Positions 32,202-40,311 of a DNA stretch of 64,000 nt are shown one piece after another (the first letter of the stretch is position 1; each line of letters opens with the position of its first letter). The notes under the pieces are model-generated. The model searched no databases. It was not told where the DNA came from and saw nothing but the letters and a program-made list of their open reading frames with translations. Origin of the DNA: JAHFUS01 sp035689115 (GTDB lineage: Bacteria > Actinomycetota > Acidimicrobiia > Acidimicrobiales > GCA-2861595). The position numbers and the translations under genes are program-made. The stretch is from the NCBI GenBank assembly GCA_035689115.1, contig DASSMA010000056.1, forward strand, positions 11,901 to 75,900, given 5' to 3'.

Positions 32202-34850
32202 GTGAGCCGGCCCCGCACCGTCGCCATCGTGCCCCACACCCACTGGGACCGCGAGTGGTACGCCCCGTTCCAGGCCTTCCGCCTGCGCCTGGTCGAGCTG
32301 CTGGACGGGTTCCTGCCGCTGCTGGAGGGCGACCTCGGCTACGCCCGCTTCCTGCTCGACGGCCAGATGGCGGTGGTGGACGACTACCTCGAGATCCGCC
32401 CCGAGGCCGAGGACCGCCTGCGCCGGCTGGGCGCCGCCGGCCGGGTCTCCATGGGTCCGTGGTACGTGCTGATGGACGAGTTCGGCGTGTCGGCCGAGAC
32501 CATCGTCCGCAACCTCCAGCTGGGCACCGAGCGGGCGGCCGCGTTCGGCGGCGCCATGCCGGTGGGCTACCTGCCCGACATGTTCGGCCACGTGGCCCAG
32601 ATGCCCCAGATCCTGCGCCAGGCCGGCCTGGAGCACGCCGTGGTGTGGCGGGGCGTGCCCGAGGCGGTGGACCGCTCCGCCTTCTGGTGGACGGCCCCCG
32701 ACGGCTCCACGGTGCGGGCCGAGTACCTCGTGCGGGGCTACGGCAACGGCGCCGCCGTCCCCGACGACGCCAAGGCGCTCGTGCGGGCCGTCGCCACCCA
32801 CGAGGGCGAGGTCGGGCCGTTCCTCCTCGACGGCCTGCTGTACATGAACGGCACCGACCATCTGGTGCCCCAGCCCTGGCTGGGCCGGGTGGTGGCCGAG
32901 GCCAACGACCTCCAGCAGGACTACCGACTGGTGGTGACGTCGCTGCCCGAGTACCTGGCCGGCGCGCCCACCGAGGGGCTGCCGGCGTGGAGCGGCGAGC
33001 TGCGCTCGGGCGCCCGGGCCAACCTGCTCATGGGCGTGGCGTCCAACCGGGTCGACGTGAAGCAGGCCGCCGCCCGCACCGAGCGGGCCCTGGAGCGGCT
33101 GGCCGAGCCGCTCTGCGCCCTGTGGCTGGCGCCCGACCAGTGGCCCCGGGCCGAGCTGGCGCTGGCCTGGAAGGAGGTCGTCCGGAACTCGGCCCACGAC
33201 TCGATCTGCGCCTGCTCGGCCGACGAGGTCGTCGCCGCCGTCGTGCACCGCTCGGCCGAGGCCCGCCAGATCGCCGGCGGCCTGGCCGAGCGGGCCCTGG
33301 CCGCCGCCGGCCGGGCCCTGCCGGGCAACGGGATCGCGGTGGTGAACCCGTCGGCCCGCCCGCGCCGCGGCCAGGTGGAGCTGGTGGTCGGCGAGGGCAC
33401 CGCCCTCAGCGGCCTCCAGCTGCTGGAGGAGAAGCCGGCCACGCTGGCCGACGTCACCATGACGGCCCGGTCGATGGGCGCCATCCTCGGCCAGGTCCGC
33501 AGCCAGCAGCTCGACGAGCACACCTTCGTGAACGCCGTCGACGTGCACGACACCGACGGCGGCTTCGAGGTCGTCCTCCACGCCGGACCCCGCCTGCGGA
33601 CCGGGCTCTCGGTGGAGGACATCAAGCGCGACCTCGGCGAGCGGGCCGCCGTCCGCCCGGACGCCAGCGTGCGCATCCGCATCCTCCAGCCGCCGGCCCG
33701 CCGCGTGCTGGCCCCCGTCGGCACCGTCCCCGGGTTCGGCTGGGCCGCCTGGTCGACACCGGGCCGGCCACCCGACCACCCGGTGAGGGCGGCGGGCGGC
33801 GTCCTCCACAACGGGCTGGTGCGGGTCGAGGTCGACCCGGTGCTCGGCACCTTCTCGGTGGACGGCCTGGCCGGCTTCGACCGCCTGGTGGACGGCGGCG
33901 ACCACGGCGACACCTACAACTGGTCGCCGCCCGAGCACGACACCGTCGTCGACCGGCCCGACAGGGTGGCGGTGCACGTGGAGGAGGAGGGGCCGCTGCG
34001 GGCCCGGCTCCGCGTCCGCCGCTCCTTCACCTGGCCCGAGCGCATCGACGACCGGGCCCGGGCCCGGGTGGGCAGGCGGTCGGTGGAGGTCGCCACCGTG
34101 GTGGAGGTGCGGGCCGGCGAGCGCCTCGTGCGGGTCCACACCACGTTCGTGAACCCGTCCCGCGACCACCGCCTGCGGGCCCACTTCCCCCTGCCCGAGC
34201 GGGCCGCCGCCAGCCGGGCCGAGTGCGCCTTCGCGGTGGTGGCGCGCGGCCTGGAGGCGGAGGGCGGCCCCACCGAGGCGCCGCTGCCCACCTTCCCCTC
34301 CCGGCGCTTCGTGCAGGCCGGCGGGCTCACCGTGGTGCACGAGGGACTGCTGGAGTACGAGCTGGTCGACGTCGCCGGCGGCACCGCCGGCACGCTGGCC
34401 CTCACCCTCCTGCGGGCCACCGGCATGCTGTCGCGCGTCGAGATGTCGATGCGCCCCCTCCCGGCCGGCCCGCCCGACCGCCTCGAGGGGCCGCAGCTGC
34501 TCGGACCGGTGGAGGCCCGCTACGCCGTCCACGTGGGCGACGCCGACCCCTACGCCCTCGTCGACGACGCCTTCCTGCCGCTGTTCCCGGTCGCCGCCGG
34601 CGGCGGCTCCCTGCCGGCGTCCGGCTCGCACCTGGCCGTGGCCGGCGCCGAGGTGTCGTCCCTCCAGCGCCGGAACGGGGCGCTGGAGCTGCGGGTGTTC
34701 AACCCGTCGCCCGAGCCCACCACGGTCCGCGTCGACGGCCGCTCCGGCTGGCTGGTGGACCTACGCGACCGTCCCCTCGCGCCTTTCGACGGCGAATTCC
34801 GCTTGGGGCCGTGGGCCTTCGCCACGGCCCGCCTCGTCCCGGGCGAATAG
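32202..34850 (+). CDS. Alpha-mannosidase, glycoside hydrolase family 38
   Basis: An 882-residue enzyme. Catalytic domain marks are VPHTHWDREWY (residues 11-20, zinc-binding His and Asp), the nucleophile motif GYLPDMFGH near residue 125, and NSAHDSICACSADEVVAAVVHRS (zinc-binding HD, helical domain) near residue 330. The remaining 500 residues are the beta-sandwich domains of GH38. There is no signal peptide, so it probably processes imported mannosides or mannosylglycerate-type compounds in the cytoplasm. The last 90 bases overlap the convergent gpsA gene. Confidence 0.88.
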   Translation: MSRPRTVAIVPHTHWDREWYAPFQAFRLRLVELLDGFLPLLEGDLGYARFLLDGQMAVVDDYLEIRPEAEDRLRRLGAAGRVSMGPWYVLMDEFGVSAETIVRNLQLGTERAAAFGGAMPVGYLPDMFGHVAQMPQILRQAGLEHAVVWRGVPEAVDRSAFWWTAPDGSTVRAEYLVRGYGNGAAVPDDAKALVRAVATHEGEVGPFLLDGLLYMNGTDHLVPQPWLGRVVAEANDLQQDYRLVVTSLPEYLAGAPTEGLPAWSGELRSGARANLLMGVASNRVDVKQAAARTERALERLAEPLCALWLAPDQWPRAELALAWKEVVRNSAHDSICACSADEVVAAVVHRSAEARQIAGGLAERALAAAGRALPGNGIAVVNPSARPRRGQVELVVGEGTALSGLQLLEEKPATLADVTMTARSMGAILGQVRSQQLDEHTFVNAVDVHDTDGGFEVVLHAGPRLRTGLSVEDIKRDLGERAAVRPDASVRIRILQPPARRVLAPVGTVPGFGWAAWSTPGRPPDHPVRAAGGVLHNGLVRVEVDPVLGTFSVDGLAGFDRLVDGGDHGDTYNWSPPEHDTVVDRPDRVAVHVEEEGPLRARLRVRRSFTWPERIDDRARARVGRRSVEVATVVEVRAGERLVRVHTTFVNPSRDHRLRAHFPLPERAAASRAECAFAVVARGLEAEGGPTEAPLPTFPSRRFVQAGGLTVVHEGLLEYELVDVAGGTAGTLALTLLRATGMLSRVEMSMRPLPAGPPDRLEGPQLLGPVEARYAVHVGDADPYALVDDAFLPLFPVAAGGGSLPASGSHLAVAGAEVSSLQRRNGALELRVFNPSPEPTTVRVDGRSGWLVDLRDRPLAPFDGEFRLGPWAFATARLVPGE

Positions 34851-35855
34851 CCAGCGGGCCGGCCCGTGCTCGGGCTTGGCCTCGCGGTGCATGAGGGCGG
34901 CGAGGGCGTCGGCCGGCGTCTTGCCGCCGAAGATGACGGCGACGACCTGCTCGGCGATGGGCATCTCGACGCCGACGGTGGCGGCCAGGTCGAGCACGAC
35001 CCGCGACGTCTTGACCCCCTCGGCCACCTGGTTGGTGGCCGCCACCACCTCGTCGATCGTGCGGCCCCTGCCCAGCTCCTCGCCCACCCGGCGGTTGCGG
35101 CTGCGCCGGGAGATGCACGTGACCACCAGGTCGCCCAGGCCCGCCAGCCCGGAGAAGGTGAGCGGCTGGCCGCCGAGCGCCGTGCCCAGGCGGGTGAGCT
35201 CGGCCAGGCCGCGCGTGATGAGGGCGGCCCGGCTGTTGTCGCCGAAGCCCATGCCGTCGCCCATGCCGGACGCGATGGCCGCCACGTTCTTCAGGGCGCC
35301 GGCGATCTCACAGCCCACCACGTCCTCGTTGGTGTAGACGCGGAACCGCTCCGACCCGAGCAGGCGCTGGAGCTCGGCCGCCAGCGCCTCGTCCCGCATG
35401 GCCACGACACTCGCCGCCGGCTGGCCCTCCATGATCTCGCCGGCCAGATTGGGGCCCGTGAGCACGCCGGCCGGCGAAGCCGGCAGCAGCTCGGCCAGCA
35501 CCTCGGTCATCCGCTTGAGCGAGCCCTCCTCCAGGCCCTTGGTGAGGCTGAGCACCGGCGTGCCGGGCAGCAGGTGAGGCCGGGCCTGCTCCACGATGGC
35601 GCGGAAGCCGTGGGACGGCACCGCCATCACCACGAGCGAGGCGCCGGCCAGTGCCTCCTCCATGTCGGCGGTGGCCACCACCTCGGGCGGGAGGAGGCCC
35701 TCGGGGAGGTACTCCGGGTTGCGGTGGACGGCGTTGATGGCGGCCGCCAGCTCGGGCCGCCGGGCCCACAGCGTGGTACCGGCGCGGCGGCCGGCCAGCT
35801 TGGCCATCGTCGTCCCCCACGACCCGGCGCCGAGGACGGCGACCCTGGTACCCAC
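34761..35855 (-). CDS. gpsA: Glycerol-3-phosphate dehydrogenase [NAD(P)+]
   Basis: A 364-residue enzyme reducing dihydroxyacetone phosphate for phospholipid synthesis. N-terminal Rossmann motif VAVLGAGSWGTTMAKLAGRR, then LLSLTKGLE-type VLSLTKGLEEGSL, the catalytic Lys region GALKNVAAIASGMGDGMGFGDNSRAALITRGLAE and the substrate loop SGLAGLGDLVVTCISRRSRNRRVG. The tail after KTPADALAALM is about 35 residues longer than usual and is encoded in the region overlapping the mannosidase gene. Confidence 0.93.
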   Translation of the reverse strand: MGTRVAVLGAGSWGTTMAKLAGRRAGTTLWARRPELAAAINAVHRNPEYLPEGLLPPEVVATADMEEALAGASLVVMAVPSHGFRAIVEQARPHLLPGTPVLSLTKGLEEGSLKRMTEVLAELLPASPAGVLTGPNLAGEIMEGQPAASVVAMRDEALAAELQRLLGSERFRVYTNEDVVGCEIAGALKNVAAIASGMGDGMGFGDNSRAALITRGLAELTRLGTALGGQPLTFSGLAGLGDLVVTCISRRSRNRRVGEELGRGRTIDEVVAATNQVAEGVKTSRVVLDLAATVGVEMPIAEQVVAVIFGGKTPADALAALMHREAKPEHGPARWLFARDEAGRGEGPRPQAEFAVERREGTVA

Positions 35856-35911
35856 TCCTTCACCCTACGGCCCCGGGCGGTGGTCCAGGGGCCCGCCTCT
35901 ACACTCCGTCC

Positions 35912-36757
35912 GTGGTCCGCGACGAGTTCGTCATCGCCCAGCTGTCGGACATCCACTGCGGGTCGCCCTTCTTCGACGGAGCCCTGCTCGACGCCGCCGT
36001 GGCCGAGATCACCGGCATCGTCCCCGACCTGGTGGTGGTGGGCGGCGACCTCACCACCGACGGCTACCCGCACGAATTCCGCGAGGCCCACCAGCACCTG
36101 GAGCCCCTGCTCGGGGCCGGGCTGCGCACCGTCGTCATCCCCGGCAACCACGACTCCAAGAACGTCGGCTACCTCCACTTCCGCGACACCTTCGGCGCCG
36201 GCGAGGGCGTGGGCGGCAAGGGCGACAGCGTCCTGCACGTGCTGGGCGGCAACTCGCAGTCGATGCGGGTCGTGGCCATCGACTCGTCGAAGCCGGACCT
36301 GGCCGAGGGCGAGGTGGGGCGGGAGCGCTACGAGTGGATCCGCCAGCAGTTCGCCGGCGACGCCGACGTGCGCACCTTCGTGCTCCACCACCACCTCGTG
36401 CCCGTGCCCGGCACCGGGCGGGAGCGGAACACGGTGTGGGACTCGGGCGACGTGCTCACCCTGCTGTCGGAGCTGGGCGTCCACCTCGTGCTGTCGGGCC
36501 ACAAGCACGTCCCCCACGTGTGGCTGCTGAACGAGACGCTGCTCGTGAACTCGGGCACCGTGTCGTCGTACCGTCTCCGGGGCTACACCAGGCCCTCGTA
36601 CAACCTCATCGAGGTCACCCCCGACCTCGTGCGGATCACACTCCGGTACCCCGGCGTCGGGGAACGGGTGGCCGCCGAGCTCGACCGCCAGACCATGCGG
36701 CTCACCACCAGCGCCGCGCTGGCGGGCATGTTCTCGAAGTCAGGATGGACGCCGTGA
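35912..36757 (+). CDS. Calcineurin-like metallophosphoesterase (cyclic-nucleotide phosphodiesterase type)
   Basis: A 281-residue enzyme with the full dimetal set: AQLSDIHCGS (DxH), VVVGGDLTTDG (GD), VVIPGNHDSK (GNHD), VLHHHLVPVP and LSGHKHVPHVW (GHxH). It resembles class III cyclic-nucleotide or phosphodiester phosphohydrolases; substrate unknown. First gene of a four-gene operon. The GTG start at 35912 lies just after the gpsA promoter region. Its TGA overlaps the next start (GTGA). Confidence 0.85.
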   Translation: MVRDEFVIAQLSDIHCGSPFFDGALLDAAVAEITGIVPDLVVVGGDLTTDGYPHEFREAHQHLEPLLGAGLRTVVIPGNHDSKNVGYLHFRDTFGAGEGVGGKGDSVLHVLGGNSQSMRVVAIDSSKPDLAEGEVGRERYEWIRQQFAGDADVRTFVLHHHLVPVPGTGRERNTVWDSGDVLTLLSELGVHLVLSGHKHVPHVWLLNETLLVNSGTVSSYRLRGYTRPSYNLIEVTPDLVRITLRYPGVGERVAAELDRQTMRLTTSAALAGMFSKSGWTP

Positions 36758-37062
36758 GCCAGCTGCTTCGCTTGTTCCAGACGGCCGTCGACCCGGCCGA
36801 CGTCGACGAGGTCCGCCGGCTGTTCACCGACGACCTGCTGCCCGCCTACCGGGGCTTCGACGGGTGCGTGAGCATCGAGCTGGCGCTCGACGCCGACCAC
36901 CACCCGGGCGGGCTGGTGGAGCTGGCCGCCATCTCCCGCTGGAGCTCCTCGGGCGCCATGGCCGAGGCCATGGAGTCGCGCGCCGCCAGGGAGGCGCAGG
37001 TGCGCATCTTCGAGCTGCTCCGCCAGGAACCGCTGGTTCGGGTCTTCGAGGTCATCACCTGA
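36754..37062 (+). CDS. Small ABM-like protein of the cofC operon
   Basis: A 102-residue protein: VSQLLRLFQTAVDPADVDEVRRLFTDDLLPAYRGFDGCVSIELALD, later ELAAISRWSSSGAMAEAMES and RVFEVIT. The pattern of strand, helix, strand and strand fits a dimeric alpha/beta-barrel (antibiotic-monooxygenase-like) fold. Function unknown. The start could be GTG 36754, overlapping the previous stop, or ATG 36745 nine bases earlier. Its stop overlaps the start of cofC. Confidence 0.55.
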   Translation: MSQLLRLFQTAVDPADVDEVRRLFTDDLLPAYRGFDGCVSIELALDADHHPGGLVELAAISRWSSSGAMAEAMESRAAREAQVRIFELLRQEPLVRVFEVIT

Positions 37063-37613
37063 CCACCGCCGTCCTCGTGCCGGTCAAGGGCTTCTCGGTG
37101 GCCAAGGAACGCCTCGCCCCCGCCCTGCCGCCCCACCAGCGGGCCGCCCTGGCCCGGTCGATGGCGAGCGCCGTGGTGCGCGCCGCCCGGCCCTTGCCGG
37201 TGGCGGTGGTGTGCGACGACGCCGAGGTGGCGGCGTGGGCGGAGGCGGAGGGGGCGCTGGTGGTGTGGGCGCCGGGCCGGGGCCTCGACGGGGCCGTGGC
37301 CCACGGCGTGGAGGTGCTCGGCGACGGCGGCGCCGGCCGCGTCGTCGTGGCCCACGGCGACCTCCCGCTGGCCACCGACCTCGCCTGGGTGGCACGCTTC
37401 GCCGGCGTGACCCTCGTCCCCGACCGCCGAGACGACGGCACCAATGTCGCATGCGTGCCGGCCGGGGCCCGCTTCCCCTTCGCCTACGGCCCCGGTTCCT
37501 TCGCCCGCCACGCCGCCGCCGCCCTCCGGCTCGGCTTCCCGCTCAGGGTCGTGCGCGAGCCCGCCCTCGGCCGCGACGTCGACCTCCCCTCCGACCTCGC
37601 CATCACGCGTTGA
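37059..37613 (+). CDS. cofC: 2-phospho-L-lactate (or phosphoenolpyruvate) guanylyltransferase of F420 biosynthesis
   Basis: A 184-residue nucleotidyltransferase. It begins AVLVPVKGFSVAKERLAPALP, then VVAHGDLPLAT, LVPDRRDDGTNVACVPAG, FAYGPGSFARHAAAA and GRDVDLPSDLA, the standard CofC signatures. The enzyme activates the phosphorylated three-carbon unit with GTP for coenzyme F420 side-chain assembly. The start appears to be CTG 37059, overlapping the previous stop as CTGA: the only other start nearby, GTG 37077, would remove half of the first strand. Other F420 genes are not in the window. Confidence 0.85.
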   Translation: MTTAVLVPVKGFSVAKERLAPALPPHQRAALARSMASAVVRAARPLPVAVVCDDAEVAAWAEAEGALVVWAPGRGLDGAVAHGVEVLGDGGAGRVVVAHGDLPLATDLAWVARFAGVTLVPDRRDDGTNVACVPAGARFPFAYGPGSFARHAAAALRLGFPLRVVREPALGRDVDLPSDLAITR

Positions 37614-38344
37614 AGCGGATCCGCACCGACCTCGACGTGCCTGCCCGGGCGCTGGCGGTGGGCGCCCACCCCGACGACGTCGAGTTCGGGTGCGGCGCCA
37701 CGCTGGCCAAGTGGGCGGCCTCCGGCTGCGAGGTCCACCACCTGGTGTGCACCGACGGCTCCAAGGGCTCCTGGGAGCCGGGTGAGGACCTGGCCGCCCT
37801 CGTGGCCACCCGCCAGGAGGAGCAGCGCGCCGCGTCGCGGGCCCTCGGAGGCGAGGGCCGGGTCACGTTCCTCGGCTGGACCGACGGCGAGCTGGAAGCC
37901 GGTCTCGAGCAGCGCCGGCAGGTGGCCGCCTGCATACGGAGGACGAGGCCCGAGGTGGTGCTGGGCCACGACCCGTGGCGCCGCTGGCGGCTCCATCCCG
38001 ACCACCGCCACGCCGGCTTCCTCGCCACCGACGGCATCGTGGCCGCGCGCGACCCGCACTTCTTCCCTGAGTTGGGCCTCGAGCACTGGCGCCCGTCGGC
38101 CCTGCTCCTGTGGGAGGCCGACGAGATCGACCACGTCGAGGACGCCAGCGAGTGGGTGGAGGTGAAGCTGCGGGCCCTGCTCGAGCACCGCAGCCAACTC
38201 CGCAGCACGATGGCGATCGACGACCCGGGGAACGAGCAGCAGGTGGCTGCCTTTCGGGCCAGGGTCCTCGGCCGCCTCGCCGATCACGGCCGGATGGCCG
38301 GGCTGGCCCTCGGCGAGGGCTTCAAGCTTGTGACGGGTCTCTAG
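37610..38344 (+). CDS. PIG-L family (LmbE-like) deacetylase
   Basis: A 244-residue zinc hydrolase. The N-terminal motif ALAVGAHPDDVEFGCGATLAKWA (AHPDD) and the later WRLHPDHRHAGFLATDGI (HPDH) give the zinc ligands and catalytic Asp. The family includes the MshB and Mca enzymes of mycothiol metabolism and N-acetylglucosamine deacetylases; the small size and the context with cofC do not identify the substrate. TTG 37610 overlaps the cofC stop (TTGA). Last gene of the operon. Confidence 0.85.
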   Translation: MKRIRTDLDVPARALAVGAHPDDVEFGCGATLAKWAASGCEVHHLVCTDGSKGSWEPGEDLAALVATRQEEQRAASRALGGEGRVTFLGWTDGELEAGLEQRRQVAACIRRTRPEVVLGHDPWRRWRLHPDHRHAGFLATDGIVAARDPHFFPELGLEHWRPSALLLWEADEIDHVEDASEWVEVKLRALLEHRSQLRSTMAIDDPGNEQQVAAFRARVLGRLADHGRMAGLALGEGFKLVTGL

Positions 38345-38497
38345 GAGCCTGGCGTCTTTCGCGTTCGGCGCTCTGCGCCGAGGGGCCGACCTACCACTGA
38401 CCAGCGCCGCTGCAGAGCAGACGAGCCGCGAACGGGGCGGTCGGCCCCGAAAGAGGGTTTCGACACCAGTCTCCTCTCGACCGCGTCCCGGGTCGCG

Positions 38498-38525
38498 GCA
38501 CCGGCGGCCCAAGTGCCGCCGGTGC
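38498..38525. terminator. Hairpin terminator between convergent genes
   Basis: GCACCGGCGGC (38498-38508) pairs perfectly with GCCGCCGGTGC (38515-38525) across a six-base loop. It lies between the PIG-L gene and the 3' end of the Lys/Ala-rich gene and can serve both strands. No T-run is seen. The rest of 38345-38538 shows no gene. Confidence 0.65.
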
Positions 38526-38538
38526 TCGCCCGAGCCGG

Positions 38539-38922
38539 TCAGGCCTTCTTGGCCGGAGCCTTCTTGGCGGGCGTGGCCTTCTTGGCCGGTGCCTTCTTTG
38601 CCGGAGCAGCCTTCTTGGCGGGCGCCGCCTTCTTGGCGGGAGCCGCCTTCGCCGGTGCGGCCTTCTTGACGGCGGCCTTCTTGGCCGGTGCCGCCTTCGC
38701 CGGTGCGGCCTTTGCCGGTGCTGCCTTCTTGACGGCGGCCTTCTTGGCCGGGGCGGCCTTGGCCGGTGCCGCCTTGACGGCGGCCTTCTTGGCCGGCGCC
38801 GCCTTGGCCGGTGCGGCCTTCTTGGCCGGTGCCTTCTTGGCCGCTGCCGTGGCGGCTGGTGCCGCCTTCTTGGCAGGCGCGGCCTTCTTGGCCGGTGCCT
38901 TCTTCACGGGTGCTGCGCACAT
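38539..38922 (-). CDS. Histone H1-like Lys/Ala/Pro repeat protein
   Basis: A 127-residue protein made almost wholly of PAKKA/VKKA pentapeptide-type repeats, like the tails of eukaryotic H1 and of actinobacterial HU. It has no folded domain. It should bind DNA non-specifically and compact it or protect it. ATG 38922 lies 20 bp after the HU gene on the same strand, so the two are likely co-transcribed. A weak ribosome-binding site suggests dependence on the upstream gene. Repeat number may vary between strains because the DNA is tandemly repetitive. Confidence 0.7.
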   Translation of the reverse strand: MCAAPVKKAPAKKAAPAKKAAPAATAAAKKAPAKKAAPAKAAPAKKAAVKAAPAKAAPAKKAAVKKAAPAKAAPAKAAPAKKAAVKKAAPAKAAPAKKAAPAKKAAPAKKAPAKKATPAKKAPAKKA

Positions 38923-38942
38923 TTCCGGTGTCCCGCCTTTCG

Positions 38943-39371
38943 CTAGCGCTTCTTGGTGGACTTGGCCGCCTTCTTGGCGGGTGCAGCCTTCTTCGATGGG
39001 GCCGCCTTGCGAGCGGCCGCTGCTGTGCTCGGCGCCTTCTTGGCGGTAGCCGCCTTGGTGCCCTTGGTGCCGGACCCCGCCTTCTTTGCTGCCTTCGGGT
39101 TGAGGGCGGCCTTGAAGGCGGCCGAGGGCGTGAACCGCACCGCTCGGCCGGCCGGGATCTTCACCGCTTCCCCGGTACGCGGGTTGCGACCGGTGCGGGG
39201 TGCACGGGCCGAAGGAATGAAGGCGCCGAAACCGAAGAGGCTTACCCGCTCACCGGAGATGAGCGTGGTCCTCATCGTGTCGAGGGCGCAGTCGACGGCG
39301 GATTCCGCCTGGCTCTTCGAGAGGCTCGGGACCTCCTTCCGGACCGCCTCGATGAGCTCAGCCTTGTTCAC
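38943..39371 (-). CDS. HU family DNA-binding protein with Lys/Ala-rich tail
   Basis: A 142-residue protein. Residues 1-90 are a standard HU fold (NKAELIEAVRKEVPSLSKSQAESAVDCALDTM, LFGFGAFIPSARAPRTGRNPRTGEAVKIPAGRAVRFTPSAAFKAALN). Residues 95-142 are a basic tail (KKAPSTAAAARKAAPSKKAAPAKKAAKSTKKR) as in mycobacterial HupB. It bends and compacts chromosomal DNA. GTG 39371 follows AGGAGG with five bases between. The adjacent H1-like gene carries the same kind of repeat alone. Confidence 0.93.
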   Translation of the reverse strand: MNKAELIEAVRKEVPSLSKSQAESAVDCALDTMRTTLISGERVSLFGFGAFIPSARAPRTGRNPRTGEAVKIPAGRAVRFTPSAAFKAALNPKAAKKAGSGTKGTKAATAKKAPSTAAAARKAAPSKKAAPAKKAAKSTKKR

Positions 39372-39576
39372 ACCGTCCTCCTGCGTTGTTGGGGAAGTAG
39401 AGACATCAAAGAGGACTGAGGGCGCGAGGTCAAGCATTTCCGATGCGCATCCCTTGCTCCGCAAGGATTTCTTCGGGGCCGCCTCTAGAACACGTTGTGC
39501 CGCAAGCTTTTCTCGCGCGCCGTGTTCGGCGCCCGAATATGCCCCTATCGCGGCGAGCAGCTACCTTCCCCAATTC

Positions 39577-40305
39577 ATGGACCGCGCCCGTGTCCTGCCC
39601 GCAGTGCTCGACGGCCGTCGCGTGCCCGCCGTGCGGCTTCCGCTCGAGCTCGCCGCGCTGCACCGTTCGCTGGTGCCGGGCGAGCGCGCCGAGGTGCGCG
39701 TCGGTGCTTCGCAGTCCCACGATCGGCTCACGCTGCTGCTGGCCGGTGGCGGCTTCGACGTCGACGCCATCGCGCCCTCCGAGGACGCGGTCGTGGCTCT
39801 GGTGACGAGGGCGCGGACGCTGCCCGACGTGGTGGGCCCCGGCATGCGCCTGCTCGTGTGCGGGCTGAACCCGAGCGTCTACGCCGCCGATCATGGGGTC
39901 GGCTACGCCAGGCCCGGCAACCGGTTCTGGCCGGCCGCTCTCGACGCCGGCCTGGTGCGCCGGGACCGCGATCCCTACGACGCCCTCGAGGCATGCGGGG
40001 TGGGCATGACCGATCTGGTGAAGCGCGCCACCACCGGCGCGGCCGAGCTGAGCGCCGGCGAGTACGCCGCCGGAGCGAGGCGCGTCGAGCGGCTGGCGTC
40101 GTGGCTCCGTCCGGGCGCCGTGTGCTTCGTCGGGCTGGCCGGCTGGCGGTCCGCCGTCGACCGCCGCGCCGTCCCCGGCCCGCAGCCGGCACCCTTCGGC
40201 GGCCGCCCCGCCTACGTGATGCCGTCCACCAGTGGCCTCAACGCGCACACCTCGCGCGCCGAGCTGGCCGCCCACCTGGCCGCGGCCGCCGCGCTGGGAG
40301 CCTGA
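39577..40305 (+). CDS. G/U mismatch-specific uracil-DNA glycosylase (Mug-like) with N-terminal extension
   Basis: A 242-residue protein. Residues about 85-242 are the Mug fold, with the active-site motif LLVCGLNPSVYAADHGVGYARPGNRFWPA and the later MPSTSGLNAHTSRAEL. It removes uracil or ethenocytosine opposite G. Residues 1-80 (MDRARVLPAVLDGRRVPAVRLPLELA, LTLLLAGGGFDVDAIAPSEDAVVALVTRARTLPD) are an extra domain not in the short enzymes; it resembles a methyltransferase-like or SirA-like remnant but I cannot name it. ATG 39577 is the first start before this domain. Confidence 0.8.
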   Translation: MDRARVLPAVLDGRRVPAVRLPLELAALHRSLVPGERAEVRVGASQSHDRLTLLLAGGGFDVDAIAPSEDAVVALVTRARTLPDVVGPGMRLLVCGLNPSVYAADHGVGYARPGNRFWPAALDAGLVRRDRDPYDALEACGVGMTDLVKRATTGAAELSAGEYAAGARRVERLASWLRPGAVCFVGLAGWRSAVDRRAVPGPQPAPFGGRPAYVMPSTSGLNAHTSRAELAAHLAAAAALGA

Positions 40306-40311
40306 GGGGCG

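Noticed and set aside
38539..38922. CRISPR-like or satellite array because of regular DNA repeats
   Set aside because: The repeats are codon-level repeats of PAKKA in a well-formed reading frame, without spacers.
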